A model generated the notes under the pieces. It worked only from the letters and a program-made list of their open reading frames with translations. It ran no database searches and was not told the DNA's origin. The position numbers and the translations under genes were made by a program. A DNA stretch of 64,000 nucleotides from DAINRZ01 sp964634885 (GTDB taxonomy: Bacteria; Bacteroidota; Ignavibacteria; Kapaibacteriales; UBA2268). Location: positions 1 through 64,000 of the forward strand of contig CAZWLN010000021.1 in the NCBI GenBank assembly GCA_964634885.1. The letters are read 5' to 3'. Each line of letters opens with the position of its first letter. The first letter of the stretch is position 1. This document shows positions 53,277 to 62,119 of the stretch, piece after piece.

Positions 53277-54524
53277 ATGTACGGTAAAATGAAAGATTAC
53301 CTGACCGAAGAAATAGCTAAGTTGCACGAACAGAAGCTTTACAAAGCCGAAAGAATCATCGAGAGCCCCCAGAGCTCCGAAATTACTGTAAAAGGTAAGA
53401 AAGTGCTCAACTTCTGCGCGAACAATTACCTTGGTTTGTCTTCGCACCCGAAGGTGATCGAAGCTGCCCACGAAGGTATCAAAAATAGAGGCTTCGGCTT
53501 GTCATCTGTCAGGTTTATCTGCGGAACACAGGACAGGCACAAAGTTCTCGAACAGAAAGTATCCGAATTCTTAGGTACTGAAGACACAATTCTCTTCTCG
53601 TCATGCTTCGACGCTAACGGTGCCGTATTCGAACCACTCCTCGGCGAAAACGACGCCATCATTACCGACGCACTGAACCACGCCTCCATCATCGACGGCA
53701 TCAGGCTCTGCAAAGCACAGCGCTGGATCTACAACCACGGCAACATGGCCGACACAGAGGAACCGGATCCCTCTACAGGCAAGACTCTTAAAGGCCTCGA
53801 ACGCTGCCTCAAAGAAGCCGACGCAAAAGGCTGCCGCTTCAAGATGATTGCAACCGACAGCTGTTTCTCAATGGACGGCGACATTGCTAAATTAGACCAG
53901 ATCTGCGACCTGGCAGAAAAGTATAATGCTCTCGTTATGGTTGACGAAAGCCATTCATCCGGCTTCATGGGCAAAACAGGCCGTGGTACTCACGAACATT
54001 GCGGCGTAATGGGAAGAATCGACATCATCACAACTACCTTCGGTAAAGCTCTCGGTGGTGCATCGGGCGGCTGTATCTCCGGCAGGAAAGAGATCGTTGA
54101 CTGGATGCGCAACAAAGCCCGTCCCTACCTCTTCTCAAACACTGTTCCCCCGTCAACTGTAGAAGCCACAATCAAAGTTATGGACCTTCTTACAGCATCG
54201 ACAGAACTTCGCGACAAACTCGAAGCCAACACAATGAAATTCCGCAAGGAAATGACAGAAGCCGGTTTCGACATCATCCCCGGTGTTCACCCAATCGTTC
54301 CCATCATGTTCGGCAAATACGACAACTGCTCACAGCTTGCTGTTGACTTCGCCAATATGATGCTCGAAGAAGGTGTTTACGTCACTGCTTTCTCCTTCCC
54401 GGTTGTACCGAGAGGAAAAGACAGAATCAGGGTTCAGCTCTCTGCCGGCCATTCAACAGAGCAGGTTGACACTGCCGTTAAAGCCTTCGTTAAAGTAGGC
54501 AAAGCACTTGGCATGTTGAAATAA
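53277..54524 (+). CDS. kbl: glycine C-acetyltransferase (2-amino-3-ketobutyrate CoA ligase)
   Basis: 415 residues, normal length is about 398. NFCANNYLGLSSHP, DALNHASIIDGIRL, DESHSSGFMGKTGRG and TTTFGKALGGASGG (PLP-binding Lys) identify the alpha-oxoamine synthase family, with Kbl the best fit. It cleaves 2-amino-3-ketobutyrate with CoA to glycine and acetyl-CoA in threonine degradation. No tdh gene next to it. AAGGAG nine bases before ATG 53277. Its own terminator follows. Confidence 0.9.
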   Translation: MYGKMKDYLTEEIAKLHEQKLYKAERIIESPQSSEITVKGKKVLNFCANNYLGLSSHPKVIEAAHEGIKNRGFGLSSVRFICGTQDRHKVLEQKVSEFLGTEDTILFSSCFDANGAVFEPLLGENDAIITDALNHASIIDGIRLCKAQRWIYNHGNMADTEEPDPSTGKTLKGLERCLKEADAKGCRFKMIATDSCFSMDGDIAKLDQICDLAEKYNALVMVDESHSSGFMGKTGRGTHEHCGVMGRIDIITTTFGKALGGASGGCISGRKEIVDWMRNKARPYLFSNTVPPSTVEATIKVMDLLTASTELRDKLEANTMKFRKEMTEAGFDIIPGVHPIVPIMFGKYDNCSQLAVDFANMMLEEGVYVTAFSFPVVPRGKDRIRVQLSAGHSTEQVDTAVKAFVKVGKALGMLK

Positions 54525-54543
54525 GCTTTGTTATCTATATAGC

Positions 54544-54571
54544 AAAAAGAGGGCTTTACGGCCCTCTTTTT
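54544..54571 (+). terminator. intrinsic terminator after kbl
   Basis: AGAGGGC ... GCCCTCT with flanking A5 and T5, so it could work in both directions; 20 bases after the kbl stop. Confidence 0.9.
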
Positions 54572-54660
54572 GTATTAACTAATTACAAAAGATACTTTAT
54601 ATTACATTTTTCCCTCCTCTGGGATATGTGTGTTTGGACAGTTAATCAGGGATTGCACAG

Positions 54661-55764
54661 ATGTTAAAAATATTCATTACTGCCGGAGAACCTTCAGGCG
54701 ACATCCACGCTGCCAAGCTGATGAAGGAACTGCGCCTGATGCACGGCGAAGTCAGTTTCTACGGCCTTGGCGGCAGCAATATGGCTGCACAGGGGCTGTC
54801 CCCGATTGTGCCACTTTCGGAGATTGCCGTCGTCGGATTTTCCGAGGTCGCCAGAAAATACCTGTTCTTCCGGGAGCTCCTCAGAACCTGTGAGCGAACC
54901 ATGAAGGAAGAAAAAATCGACATCTTCATCCCCGTCGATTACCCCGGATTCAATATGTTACTCGCAAAGTCTGCCCGGCAGGCAGGCATCCCCGTTGCCT
55001 ATTACATCGCTCCCCAACTCTGGGCCTGGGGCCAAAACCGTGCTGTACGCCTGGCAAAAGCAGTCAATAAACTGCTGGTTGTTCTCCCTTTCGAAAAGGA
55101 GTTCTTCGGCAATTACGGCATCGACACTGAATTTGTCGGCCATCCCCTCCTCGACGAGCCTGAATTTGTAAAACCCCTTAAGCCTTTCGGCCAAAGGGAA
55201 CAGAGGATTGCTTTCATGCCCGGCAGCAGGAACCAGGAGGTACTGGGACACTGCCGTATTATGAAAAAAACACTTGAATACGCTCCTGAACTGACACGCC
55301 GCTACAGCATCGCAATGGCCGTATCTCCCAATCTCAGCACGAAAATTGTACAGGAAATCAAATCAGCCAATCCGGGCTGGGACTATTCCGCCAATGCAAG
55401 GCAGCTTCTTGCGGATTCGCTTGCAGGCGTAATCAAGACGGGCACTTCCACACTCGAGGCCGCTCTTCTCGGATTGCCCTTTACAATGATCTACAGGGCT
55501 TCCCTGCTTTCCTACGCCATAGGCAGGATGAAACTGAGCCTGCCCTGGGTGGCACTGCCCAACATCCTCGCCCGGAAATTCATTATTAAAGAGCTGATCC
55601 AGGGGGACGCAACCCCGTCGTCGATAGCCGGAGAACTGTTCCGGCTGGCAGAGAAAGAATCGTTCGAGACAGTCCAGGCGGACTTTCTTTCAGTAAGACA
55701 ATCCCTGGGCCTGCCCGGAGCTTCAGCCCGTGCCGCAGAAATAATCACAAGCCTTGCCCGTTGA
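54661..55764 (+). CDS. lpxB: lipid-A-disaccharide synthase
   Basis: 367 residues, slightly short of the usual 380. AGEPSGDIHAAKL near residue 8, PQLWAWG near 120 and GTSTLEAALLGLP near 260 are the conserved LpxB (GT19) motifs. Joins UDP-diacylglucosamine and lipid X to make the lipid A disaccharide. Its stop overlaps the start of the acyltransferase by one base. No acyltransferase lpxA/lpxD in the window. Confidence 0.93.
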   Translation: MLKIFITAGEPSGDIHAAKLMKELRLMHGEVSFYGLGGSNMAAQGLSPIVPLSEIAVVGFSEVARKYLFFRELLRTCERTMKEEKIDIFIPVDYPGFNMLLAKSARQAGIPVAYYIAPQLWAWGQNRAVRLAKAVNKLLVVLPFEKEFFGNYGIDTEFVGHPLLDEPEFVKPLKPFGQREQRIAFMPGSRNQEVLGHCRIMKKTLEYAPELTRRYSIAMAVSPNLSTKIVQEIKSANPGWDYSANARQLLADSLAGVIKTGTSTLEAALLGLPFTMIYRASLLSYAIGRMKLSLPWVALPNILARKFIIKELIQGDATPSSIAGELFRLAEKESFETVQADFLSVRQSLGLPGASARAAEIITSLAR

Positions 55765-56360
55765 TGAAGAAGCTGTTAAATATTGTGTTCATCGCCCTTT
55801 TCAGGCTTCTTGCCTCTACCTGGCGTATAACCGTCGAAGGGAATATACCTTCCCGGCCCGCAGTCATAGCCTTCTGGCATGGCTACATGATGCCCGCCTG
55901 GAAATACTTCTCCCGGCTCAGGCCCGCAGCCGTCGTAAGCAGCAGTAAGGACGGGCAGATACTGGCCTGCCTTCTGGAACGCTGGAATTACACACTCGTT
56001 CGAGGTTCGTCCACACGCGGAGGAAAGGAAGCGCTCGACGCGGTTGTTGACCTCCTCAAAGACAATCTTGTACTGATCACCCCTGACGGCCCGCGGGGAC
56101 CCGTTTTCAGGTTCAAAGCCGGAGCAGCCGTTGCCTCACTCAGGACCGGAGCCCCGGTCTGCCTTTGTTCAGTCCATATAAACAAATCGAAAATACTTCG
56201 GAAGAGCTGGGATAAGTTCCATATTCCCTGTCCGTTTACAAGGATTACCCTTACAATTGCGCCTCCGGTAACGGTTCCGGCAGGCTCTTCACGGGAGGAA
56301 ACGGATAACTGTATATTAAATATGGAAAATACATTGAACGAAATGCACAAAGAAAAATGA
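55764..56360 (+). CDS. DUF374-family lysophospholipid acyltransferase-like protein
   Basis: 198 residues from ATG 55764; the TTG at 55761 is less likely because TGATG overlap with lpxB is natural. N-terminal anchor (LLNIVFIALFRLLAS). FWHGYMMP holds the acyltransferase His, TPDGPRGP the conserved PDGPRGP motif and KDGQILA the block around it. Members of DUF374 are relatives of lysophospholipid acyltransferases, and placement after lpxB suggests late acylation of lipid A. Exact substrate unknown. Confidence 0.82.
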   Translation: MKKLLNIVFIALFRLLASTWRITVEGNIPSRPAVIAFWHGYMMPAWKYFSRLRPAAVVSSSKDGQILACLLERWNYTLVRGSSTRGGKEALDAVVDLLKDNLVLITPDGPRGPVFRFKAGAAVASLRTGAPVCLCSVHINKSKILRKSWDKFHIPCPFTRITLTIAPPVTVPAGSSREETDNCILNMENTLNEMHKEK

Positions 56361-56598
56361 TTATTAATTTAAAATTTCCTTTGGATTTAAAATAATTCAT
56401 TTTATATTTGCAAATTAGTTTTTTTTATTGATATTGTTTTAGGTGTATTGTCGAAGTAAACAAGTACTACGTTAAGCTAATCAGACAGGCAATTTTACGT
56501 TGGATACACAATATTCAGGACGTTGTTGTCTCATTGTACACTCAATAGTAGCGCTTTTTGTTTTCATTTGTTTTTTCTCATAAATACCGGAGTTTCTT
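56361..56598. other. leader region of the RRM gene
   Basis: 238 bases without a gene, long for this window. A short inverted arrangement TTGTTGTC/TTGTACACTC and several T runs sit before the start; CCGGAG is the ribosome site. Cold-shock style leader RNA is possible but no fold was computed. Confidence 0.4.
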
Positions 56599-56898
56599 AT
56601 GACATCAATTTACGTTGGCAATTTGCTTTTTAGCTGCACCGAGGAGCAGGTTGCGCAACTTTTTGGAGAATACGGGACAGTAAATTCCGTAAAGCTTGTT
56701 CAGGACCGTGAAACGGGCAAGTCCCGCGGGTTCGGTTTTGTTGAAATGGAAGAAGCCGAAAGCGCCAAAGCTGCCATCGAAGCTTTGGACGGCAAGGACT
56801 ACCATGGCCGTAATCTTCGGGTTAACGAAGCCAAAGAAAAAAGGCCTCCTGCACCTGGTGGCAGACAGTACAATCCAAAGCCGAGAAACAATTATTAA
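56599..56898 (+). CDS. RRM-type small RNA-binding protein
   Basis: 99 residues. RNP2 IYVGNL and RNP1 SRGFGFVEM are complete, and EEAESAKAAIEALDG fits the second helix. The last 20 residues (RPPAPGGRQYNPKP) are a basic, glycine/proline tail. Such single-RRM proteins in Bacteroidota and cyanobacteria are often cold-induced RNA chaperones. Predicted cytosolic. Confidence 0.92.
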   Translation: MTSIYVGNLLFSCTEEQVAQLFGEYGTVNSVKLVQDRETGKSRGFGFVEMEEAESAKAAIEALDGKDYHGRNLRVNEAKEKRPPAPGGRQYNPKPRNNY

Positions 56899-56933
56899 TT
56901 GAAATATATGGTTAGAGTGAGTTGAATATGACA

Positions 56934-56963
56934 GGCTGTTTCGACTATTTGGAGCAGCCTTTT
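56934..56963 (+). terminator. intrinsic terminator after the RRM gene
   Basis: GGCTG ... CAGCC stem with a partly paired inner region (TTC/GGA) and a T4 run. Same GGCTG/CAGCC stem as the terminator at 46189. Confidence 0.7.
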
Positions 56964-57220
56964 CATGTTTAAACCTGTCTTAACATCATAGTAATGAATA
57001 TTGATTACAGCACCGATTAATAGATTATTAACCGCAGTTCTGTTATGTGGGAAACCTGTTAATACCGTTTCGGGTATTTGTTTCAGACCAGGGCTTGTAA
57101 GTATTCTCAAAACACACATTTGATAAGAATTGTCGAAGTGGAATCAAACCACACCGGCTCAGGGCTCCTTCGGAAATAAGATGAACCCGACTTCACCGGC
57201 GCATGTTCACGGCGCTGGTT

Positions 57221-57337
57221 GAACAAGGGGCTGCAGCCCCTTGTTCGATTGCCGGGACAGACTATCTGTACTTTACTACAATCATGTCACCCATACGGGG
57301 TTTTCTTTCTTTACGAACTTGATGAACTTGATGAACT
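57221..57337 (-). repeat. dispersed repeat family 2, inverted full copy
   Basis: Read on the minus strand it matches 46304-46410: 9-bp units, AAAGAAAACCCCGTA, TGGGTGACAT, CCCGGCAATC and the 26-base perfect palindrome GAACAAGGGGCTG / CAGCCCCTTGTTC at 57221-57246. Confidence 0.85.
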
Positions 57338-57338
57338 G

Positions 57339-57380
57339 AGAATCCAACCACCCCCTGCCCCCTCCTTATCCAAGGAGGGG
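57339..57380 (-). repeat. dispersed repeat family 1, copy R4, nested in family 2
   Basis: Reverse complement has CCCCTCCTTGGATAAGGAGG and CAGGGGGTGGTTGGATTC. 9-bp units of family 2 occur on both sides (57320-57337 and 57410-57437), so R4 with about 30 extra bases appears to have entered that array. Confidence 0.75.
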
Positions 57381-57463
57381 AAAGTCGCACTACGCCTGCT
57401 TCTTCTGACTTTACAAACTTGATGAACTTTACAAACTGATTAACCCCATCCCAACCTTCCCAG

Positions 57464-57494
57464 GGGGAATTATTCCCCATGGGAATTATTCCCC
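57464..57494. repeat. pair of GGGAATTATTCCCC palindromes
   Basis: Two adjacent copies (57464-57478 and 57481-57494) of a self-complementary unit, just before the end of icd. No T run, so a terminator role is uncertain. Confidence 0.55.
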
Positions 57495-57550
57495 GAGGGT
57501 AAGGATAAAGACCTTCGGATGGTGTACAAAACAGGTAAAATGCAGGATTA

Positions 57551-58816
57551 CTACAAATTCTCTATTATCGCCGTGGCGAACTCCGAGCATTTCAGCAGGG
57601 TAGCGCCTTCCGTCAGCCTGTGGAAATCGTAGGTCAGGCGTTTCTGTTTTATCGTTTTTCCCAGCGCTTCGGTGATCATTGTCCCAGCCTCGTTCCATCC
57701 CAGATGATCGAGCATCATTACTCCTGAAAGAATTACCGAGCCGGGATTGACTTTGTCCTGGTTGGCATATTTAGGGGCAGTGCCGTGGGTGGCCTCGAAT
57801 ATGGCGTGGCCGGTGAGGTAATTAATATTGGCGCCGGGAGCGATGCCGATGCCGCCGACAATGGCAGCAAGCGCGTCGGAGATGTAGTCGCCGTTCAGGT
57901 TCATCGTTGCAACAACAGAATAGTCTCCGGGGCGTGTCAATATCTGCTGAAGGAAGGCGTCGGCGATGAAATCCTTTACCAGCAGCTTCCCGCTTTTCAG
58001 CGCTTCCTCCTGTGCTTTATTTGCGGCGTCCTCACCACGGTGAGCCTTGATTGCATCGTACTGCCTCCATGTAAAGCAGTGGTCCCCGAATTCCTGTTCT
58101 GCAACGTCGTAGCCCCAGTTCTTAAAAGCTCCTTCGGTGTATTTCATGATATTGCCTTTGTGAACCCAGGTTACGGACGGCTTGCTGAACCGCAGGGCGT
58201 ATTCGATGGCGGCGCGGGCAAGCCTCTTGGTCCCGTCCTCCGAGATGGGTTTAATGCCGATGGAAGACGTTTCAGGGAAGCGTATTTTTGTTACTCCCAT
58301 CTCTTTCTGAAGAAAGTTTACTACTTTCTTTGCTTCTGTTGTCCCGCTCATCCATTCGATGCCGGCGTAGATGTCTTCGGAATTCTCACGGAAGATGACC
58401 ATGTCGCAGGCAGACGGATTCTTTACGGGGGAGGGGACACCCTCGAACCAGCGTACCGGCCTGAGGCAGACGTACAGGTCGAGCATCTGCCGCAGGGCAA
58501 CGTTGAGGGAGCGTATGCCCCCGCCGACGGGCGTTGTGAGAGGCCCTTTAATAGCGATGAAATGTTTCCTGATGATGTCGAGTGTTTCCTGCGGCAGCCA
58601 TTGGCCGGTCATGGCGAATGCCTTTTCGCCGGCAAACACTTCTTTCCAGGCAATTTTTCGCGTGCCGCCGTAGGCTTTGGCAACGGCTGCGTCGAAAACG
58701 CGGACGGAGGCAGCCCAGATGTCGGGGCCTGTGCCGTCGCCTTCGATGAATGGAATTACGGGGTTGTCCGGGACGTTCAATTGTCCGCCGTTAACGGTGA
58801 TCTTTGTTCCTGCCAT
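57551..58816 (-). CDS. icd: NADP-dependent isocitrate dehydrogenase
   Basis: 421 residues. ENSEDIYAGIEW holds the active-site Ser, LNGDYISDALAAIVGG and ATHGTAPKYAN are conserved; HGTAPKYAN with Lys and Tyr marks NADP rather than NAD specificity by family knowledge. Converts isocitrate to 2-oxoglutarate in the TCA cycle. Single-gene unit. Confidence 0.94.
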   Translation of the reverse strand: MAGTKITVNGGQLNVPDNPVIPFIEGDGTGPDIWAASVRVFDAAVAKAYGGTRKIAWKEVFAGEKAFAMTGQWLPQETLDIIRKHFIAIKGPLTTPVGGGIRSLNVALRQMLDLYVCLRPVRWFEGVPSPVKNPSACDMVIFRENSEDIYAGIEWMSGTTEAKKVVNFLQKEMGVTKIRFPETSSIGIKPISEDGTKRLARAAIEYALRFSKPSVTWVHKGNIMKYTEGAFKNWGYDVAEQEFGDHCFTWRQYDAIKAHRGEDAANKAQEEALKSGKLLVKDFIADAFLQQILTRPGDYSVVATMNLNGDYISDALAAIVGGIGIAPGANINYLTGHAIFEATHGTAPKYANQDKVNPGSVILSGVMMLDHLGWNEAGTMITEALGKTIKQKRLTYDFHRLTEGATLLKCSEFATAIIENL

Positions 58817-59152
58817 GATTCAGACTTATGTTAGTGGATAAAAACCATTATTGTCCTGTTCATCATCCATCCGGCTTCTATGTCGCTGCCCGGTAGTGAG
58901 CAGGACAGAAACCGGAGTTACAAAATACAAATAACCGCATGGAAATTATCAAATTATGGCGAAATGTACAAATGGTTTAAGAAATTATTTCCAAGGTTTC
59001 AATTTTTTGCAATGCTTCTCTTCAGGTTTGGCAAATATTTTTTATCCATTCGAAGAATTTTTGTAAATTAATGGTAGGATAACGGGAGTATATCCCAATT
59101 GTTGACATAGAATGTAAATGTATTATATATATTAGCCTTAAGCAAAAGAACT
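58817..59152. other. 336-bp region between icd and the defence locus
   Basis: TGTCCTG at 58852-58858 and CAGGACA at 58900-58906 form a possible long hairpin. No supported gene; a short plus-strand frame at 58880-59071 has no ribosome site. Divergent promoters should be here. Confidence 0.5.
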
Positions 59153-60955
59153 ATGACTGAACTAACCTGGGACGGAAAATACACAAACGGCAGAAGGAAT
59201 GCCCCCGTTCGCATCGCTCTGCCCTTCCAGACAATAGAAACCGTAAACGAATCGGCAAAAGACAGGGAAAAAACTCTCAGCCTCTTTGCCTCCGACAAAC
59301 CCGCAGAATGGCGCAACCGGCTCATCTGGGGCGACAAAAAGTATGTGCTGCCCTCACTGTTGCCTGAGTTCGCCGGGAAAGTTAACCTGATTTACATTGA
59401 CCCGCCCTTCGACACCGGAGCCGACTTTTCCTTTACTGCAAAAATACCTGTCGCTCCAGACAGCGACGGAGACGAAGAAACACAGTTTGTGAAGGAGCCG
59501 AGCATCATCGAACAGAAAGCTTACCGCGACACTTGGGGCAAAGGCTTGGACAGCTACCTTCAATGGTTCTATGAGACGGCTGTTTTGCTTAGGGAGCTTC
59601 TTTCAGACAACGGCAGCATCTATGTTCATCTCGATTGGCACGTTGGGCACTACGCAAAGGTGGTTTTAGATGAGGTTTTTGGTTATGATAATTTCCAGAG
59701 GGAAATAATTTGGAGAATGGGATGGGTATCTGGCTATAAAACAATGGCTAATAATTGGATTAGAAATCACGATACAATTCTATACTATACAAAAGATTAT
59801 AAAGCATTTACATTTAATAAAGAATGGATACCTTATCCTCCAGACTATGAAAGGTGGGGAGGGAGAAAAAAAGGTCAAGGTTTAGCTATTGAAGATATTT
59901 GGGGCATTCATGTTGGTGAACAAATGAATTCATTATCTGTAATTAGCTTCGCAAATGAAAACTTAGGATATCCAACTCAAAAATCTGAATCGTTACTGAA
60001 TAGAATACTCAAAGCCAGTAGTAACGAGGGCGACCTTGTACTGGATTGTTTTTGCGGTTCGGGAACGACGGCAGCGGTAGCAGAGAAGCTTAACCGTCGT
60101 TGGATTACCTGCGACCTTGGCCGTTTTGCCATACACACCGCCCGAAAGAGGCTGCTGGGGATTGACGGGGTGAAGCCTTTTGTTGTGCAAAACCTGGGCA
60201 AGTACGAGAGGCAGGCATGGCAGCAGGCAGAGTTCGAGAGCGCCGAAGAAAGCGCATACAAAACAAAGGAACTGAGGTACAGGAACTTCATCCTCAACCT
60301 GTTCAAAGCTGAACCAGTAAGCGGTTACCTGTGGCTGCACGGTGTAAGGTCCGGGCGGATGATACATGTCGGCGCAGTCGATTCGCCTGTAGCGTACGGC
60401 GACGTCCAGTCCGTAGTAAAAGAGTTCTGGCAGTCTGTAGGAAAAACCAAAACCCCGTCTGTGAACGGCATCGACATCCTTGGCTGGGATTTCGCTTTCG
60501 ACCTGAACGAAACTGCCCGCCACTACGCAGCGGAGAACAACATCGACCTGAAATTCAGGAAGATACCCCGCGAAGTGCTCGAAAAGAAAGCAGTGGAACA
60601 GGGAGACATATATTTCTTCGAGCTGGCGTCTCTAAGCGTCGATGTGAAAGTTCAAAAGCGCAACCTGTTTCTGGAACTGGAGAACTTCATCGTACCGCCG
60701 GACGACGTTCCCGAAGACATCAGGAATTCCATTACTCACTGGAGTCAATGGATTGATTACTGGGCAGTTGATTGGGATTACAAAAACGACACCTTCCACA
60801 ACCAGTGGCAGGCATACCGAACCAAGAAGGACAAGTCTGTTACGCTGAAAACCGGCAACATTTACGACGAAAGCGGGGAATATACCGTAGTAATAAAAGT
60901 TATTGACATATTGGGCAACGACACAACAAAAGCAATAAACATAAAAATAAAGTAA
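59153..60955 (+). CDS. type III-like modification methylase, beta class, with mosaic target-recognition segment
   Basis: 600 residues. Catalytic motif IV DPPF at residues 83-86 comes before the SAM-binding motif FCGSG at 300-304, the beta-class order of type III Mod and similar N6-adenine (or N4-cytosine) methylases. Codons about 170-285, the expected target-recognition part between motifs VIII and X, are visibly A+T-rich (59660-60005), while both flanks have the G+C-richer style of the neighbouring genes; the reading frame stays intact. The end (VVIKVIDILGNDTTKAINIKIK region) looks like a PKD-style strand pair, unusual for Mod. First gene of the defence locus, followed after 6 bases by the XRE/ImmA gene. 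Confidence 0.9.
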   Translation: MTELTWDGKYTNGRRNAPVRIALPFQTIETVNESAKDREKTLSLFASDKPAEWRNRLIWGDKKYVLPSLLPEFAGKVNLIYIDPPFDTGADFSFTAKIPVAPDSDGDEETQFVKEPSIIEQKAYRDTWGKGLDSYLQWFYETAVLLRELLSDNGSIYVHLDWHVGHYAKVVLDEVFGYDNFQREIIWRMGWVSGYKTMANNWIRNHDTILYYTKDYKAFTFNKEWIPYPPDYERWGGRKKGQGLAIEDIWGIHVGEQMNSLSVISFANENLGYPTQKSESLLNRILKASSNEGDLVLDCFCGSGTTAAVAEKLNRRWITCDLGRFAIHTARKRLLGIDGVKPFVVQNLGKYERQAWQQAEFESAEESAYKTKELRYRNFILNLFKAEPVSGYLWLHGVRSGRMIHVGAVDSPVAYGDVQSVVKEFWQSVGKTKTPSVNGIDILGWDFAFDLNETARHYAAENNIDLKFRKIPREVLEKKAVEQGDIYFFELASLSVDVKVQKRNLFLELENFIVPPDDVPEDIRNSITHWSQWIDYWAVDWDYKNDTFHNQWQAYRTKKDKSVTLKTGNIYDESGEYTVVIKVIDILGNDTTKAINIKIK

Positions 60956-60961
60956 TCAGAG

Positions 60962-62119
60962 ATGGCTGAACAAAAGTACTTAAACGTCAATCCGGAAGTC
61001 CTCAAATGGGCAAGGGAGTCAATTGCTTTGAATAAGAAAAGAGCGGCCGATCTCCTTGCAATCACCGTTTCCGCCCTTGACAGGCTGGAGTCCGGCGGGA
61101 GGCAGCCCACACTCGAGGAATTGAAGACAATCTCAAAGAAGTATCAATGTACAATCGCAACCCTTCTTCTCTATCACCCACCGGCAGAAAAGCCACTGCC
61201 CAAGGATTGCCGAACGGTTGATTCATCGATAATTGGGGTTTTCGACGAGAAGACAATTATAAACATACGCAAAGCGCGTTCTTTTACACAGTCTTTAGTA
61301 GAATTGTACAATGAACTGGCAATTCCGATACCCGAATTCACAGGACATGCAAGCCAGAACGACGACGCTCCGGAATTAGGACTACATTACCGTAAGCTAT
61401 TGGCAATTGATGAAATTAAAGTTGACAACGACGAGTTATTTTTAGAGATATGTATCAATAAACTGGAGCATCTGGGAATAGCCGTCTTCCAATTGCCGTT
61501 GAACCAGGATGGGCTGAGGGGATTCTCACTACCCGAAGAACCTCTCCCGACAATAGTAATAAAGAGTGGCCAGGAAAAACCGAGTTCGAAGGTCTTTACA
61601 CTATTCCATGAATTTGGCCATATACTATTGCGGGAGGGAGGTCTTTGCGATATTACCCTGGTCCAGGGTGAAAAGTCAATCGAGCAATGGTGCAATGCTT
61701 TTGCAGCAGAATTATTAGTCCCTTTGAGGGTATTTGAGCTGGAAGAATTAGTTGGAACCTACGAGAGAATGAATAGAACGGCATGGAAAGATGCTGATAT
61801 TAAATTTCTGTCGGAAAAGTATCATGTCGGTAACTTGGTGGTCCTTCGTAGGTTATTAGCATTAAACAGAATTACGGCAGACTATTACAGGGAAAGGCAT
61901 AATATATATAATAAACCATCGTTTGGCAGAAGTAAGGACAATCAAGGAAGAAATATTCCCAAAGAGAAAGTCAGAGAAAAAGGGAGGAACTATACCTCCA
62001 TGGTTTTCAGGGCATTTGACACAAACAGGATAGATATTAAAGATGTAGCAGACTATTTAGGCGTAAATAAACTAAGCTATATACCTGCAACCAGGCAGTT
62101 GTTAAATACTTGGGCGTGA
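60962..62119 (+). CDS. XRE helix-turn-helix plus ImmA/IrrE metallopeptidase
   Basis: 385 residues. N-terminal helix-turn-helix (about 10-65: ALNKKRAADLLAITVSALDRLE). ImmA/IrrE zinc metallopeptidase with HEFGH at 216-220. The C-terminal part (ADVKFLSEKYHVGN, LRRLLALNRI) is the winged region of COG2856. ImmA-type proteases cleave repressors to induce mobile elements or toxin operons; here it may control the methylase/Res genes or the PIN protein. Stop overlaps the next gene by one base (TGATG). Confidence 0.88.
   Translation: MAEQKYLNVNPEVLKWARESIALNKKRAADLLAITVSALDRLESGGRQPTLEELKTISKKYQCTIATLLLYHPPAEKPLPKDCRTVDSSIIGVFDEKTIINIRKARSFTQSLVELYNELAIPIPEFTGHASQNDDAPELGLHYRKLLAIDEIKVDNDELFLEICINKLEHLGIAVFQLPLNQDGLRGFSLPEEPLPTIVIKSGQEKPSSKVFTLFHEFGHILLREGGLCDITLVQGEKSIEQWCNAFAAELLVPLRVFELEELVGTYERMNRTAWKDADIKFLSEKYHVGNLVVLRRLLALNRITADYYRERHNIYNKPSFGRSKDNQGRNIPKEKVREKGRNYTSMVFRAFDTNRIDIKDVADYLGVNKLSYIPATRQLLNTWA

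Noticed and set aside
57785..58834. Long plus-strand frame of 349 codons opposite icd
   Set aside because: Antisense to a full-length isocitrate dehydrogenase; no signal or domain of its own.
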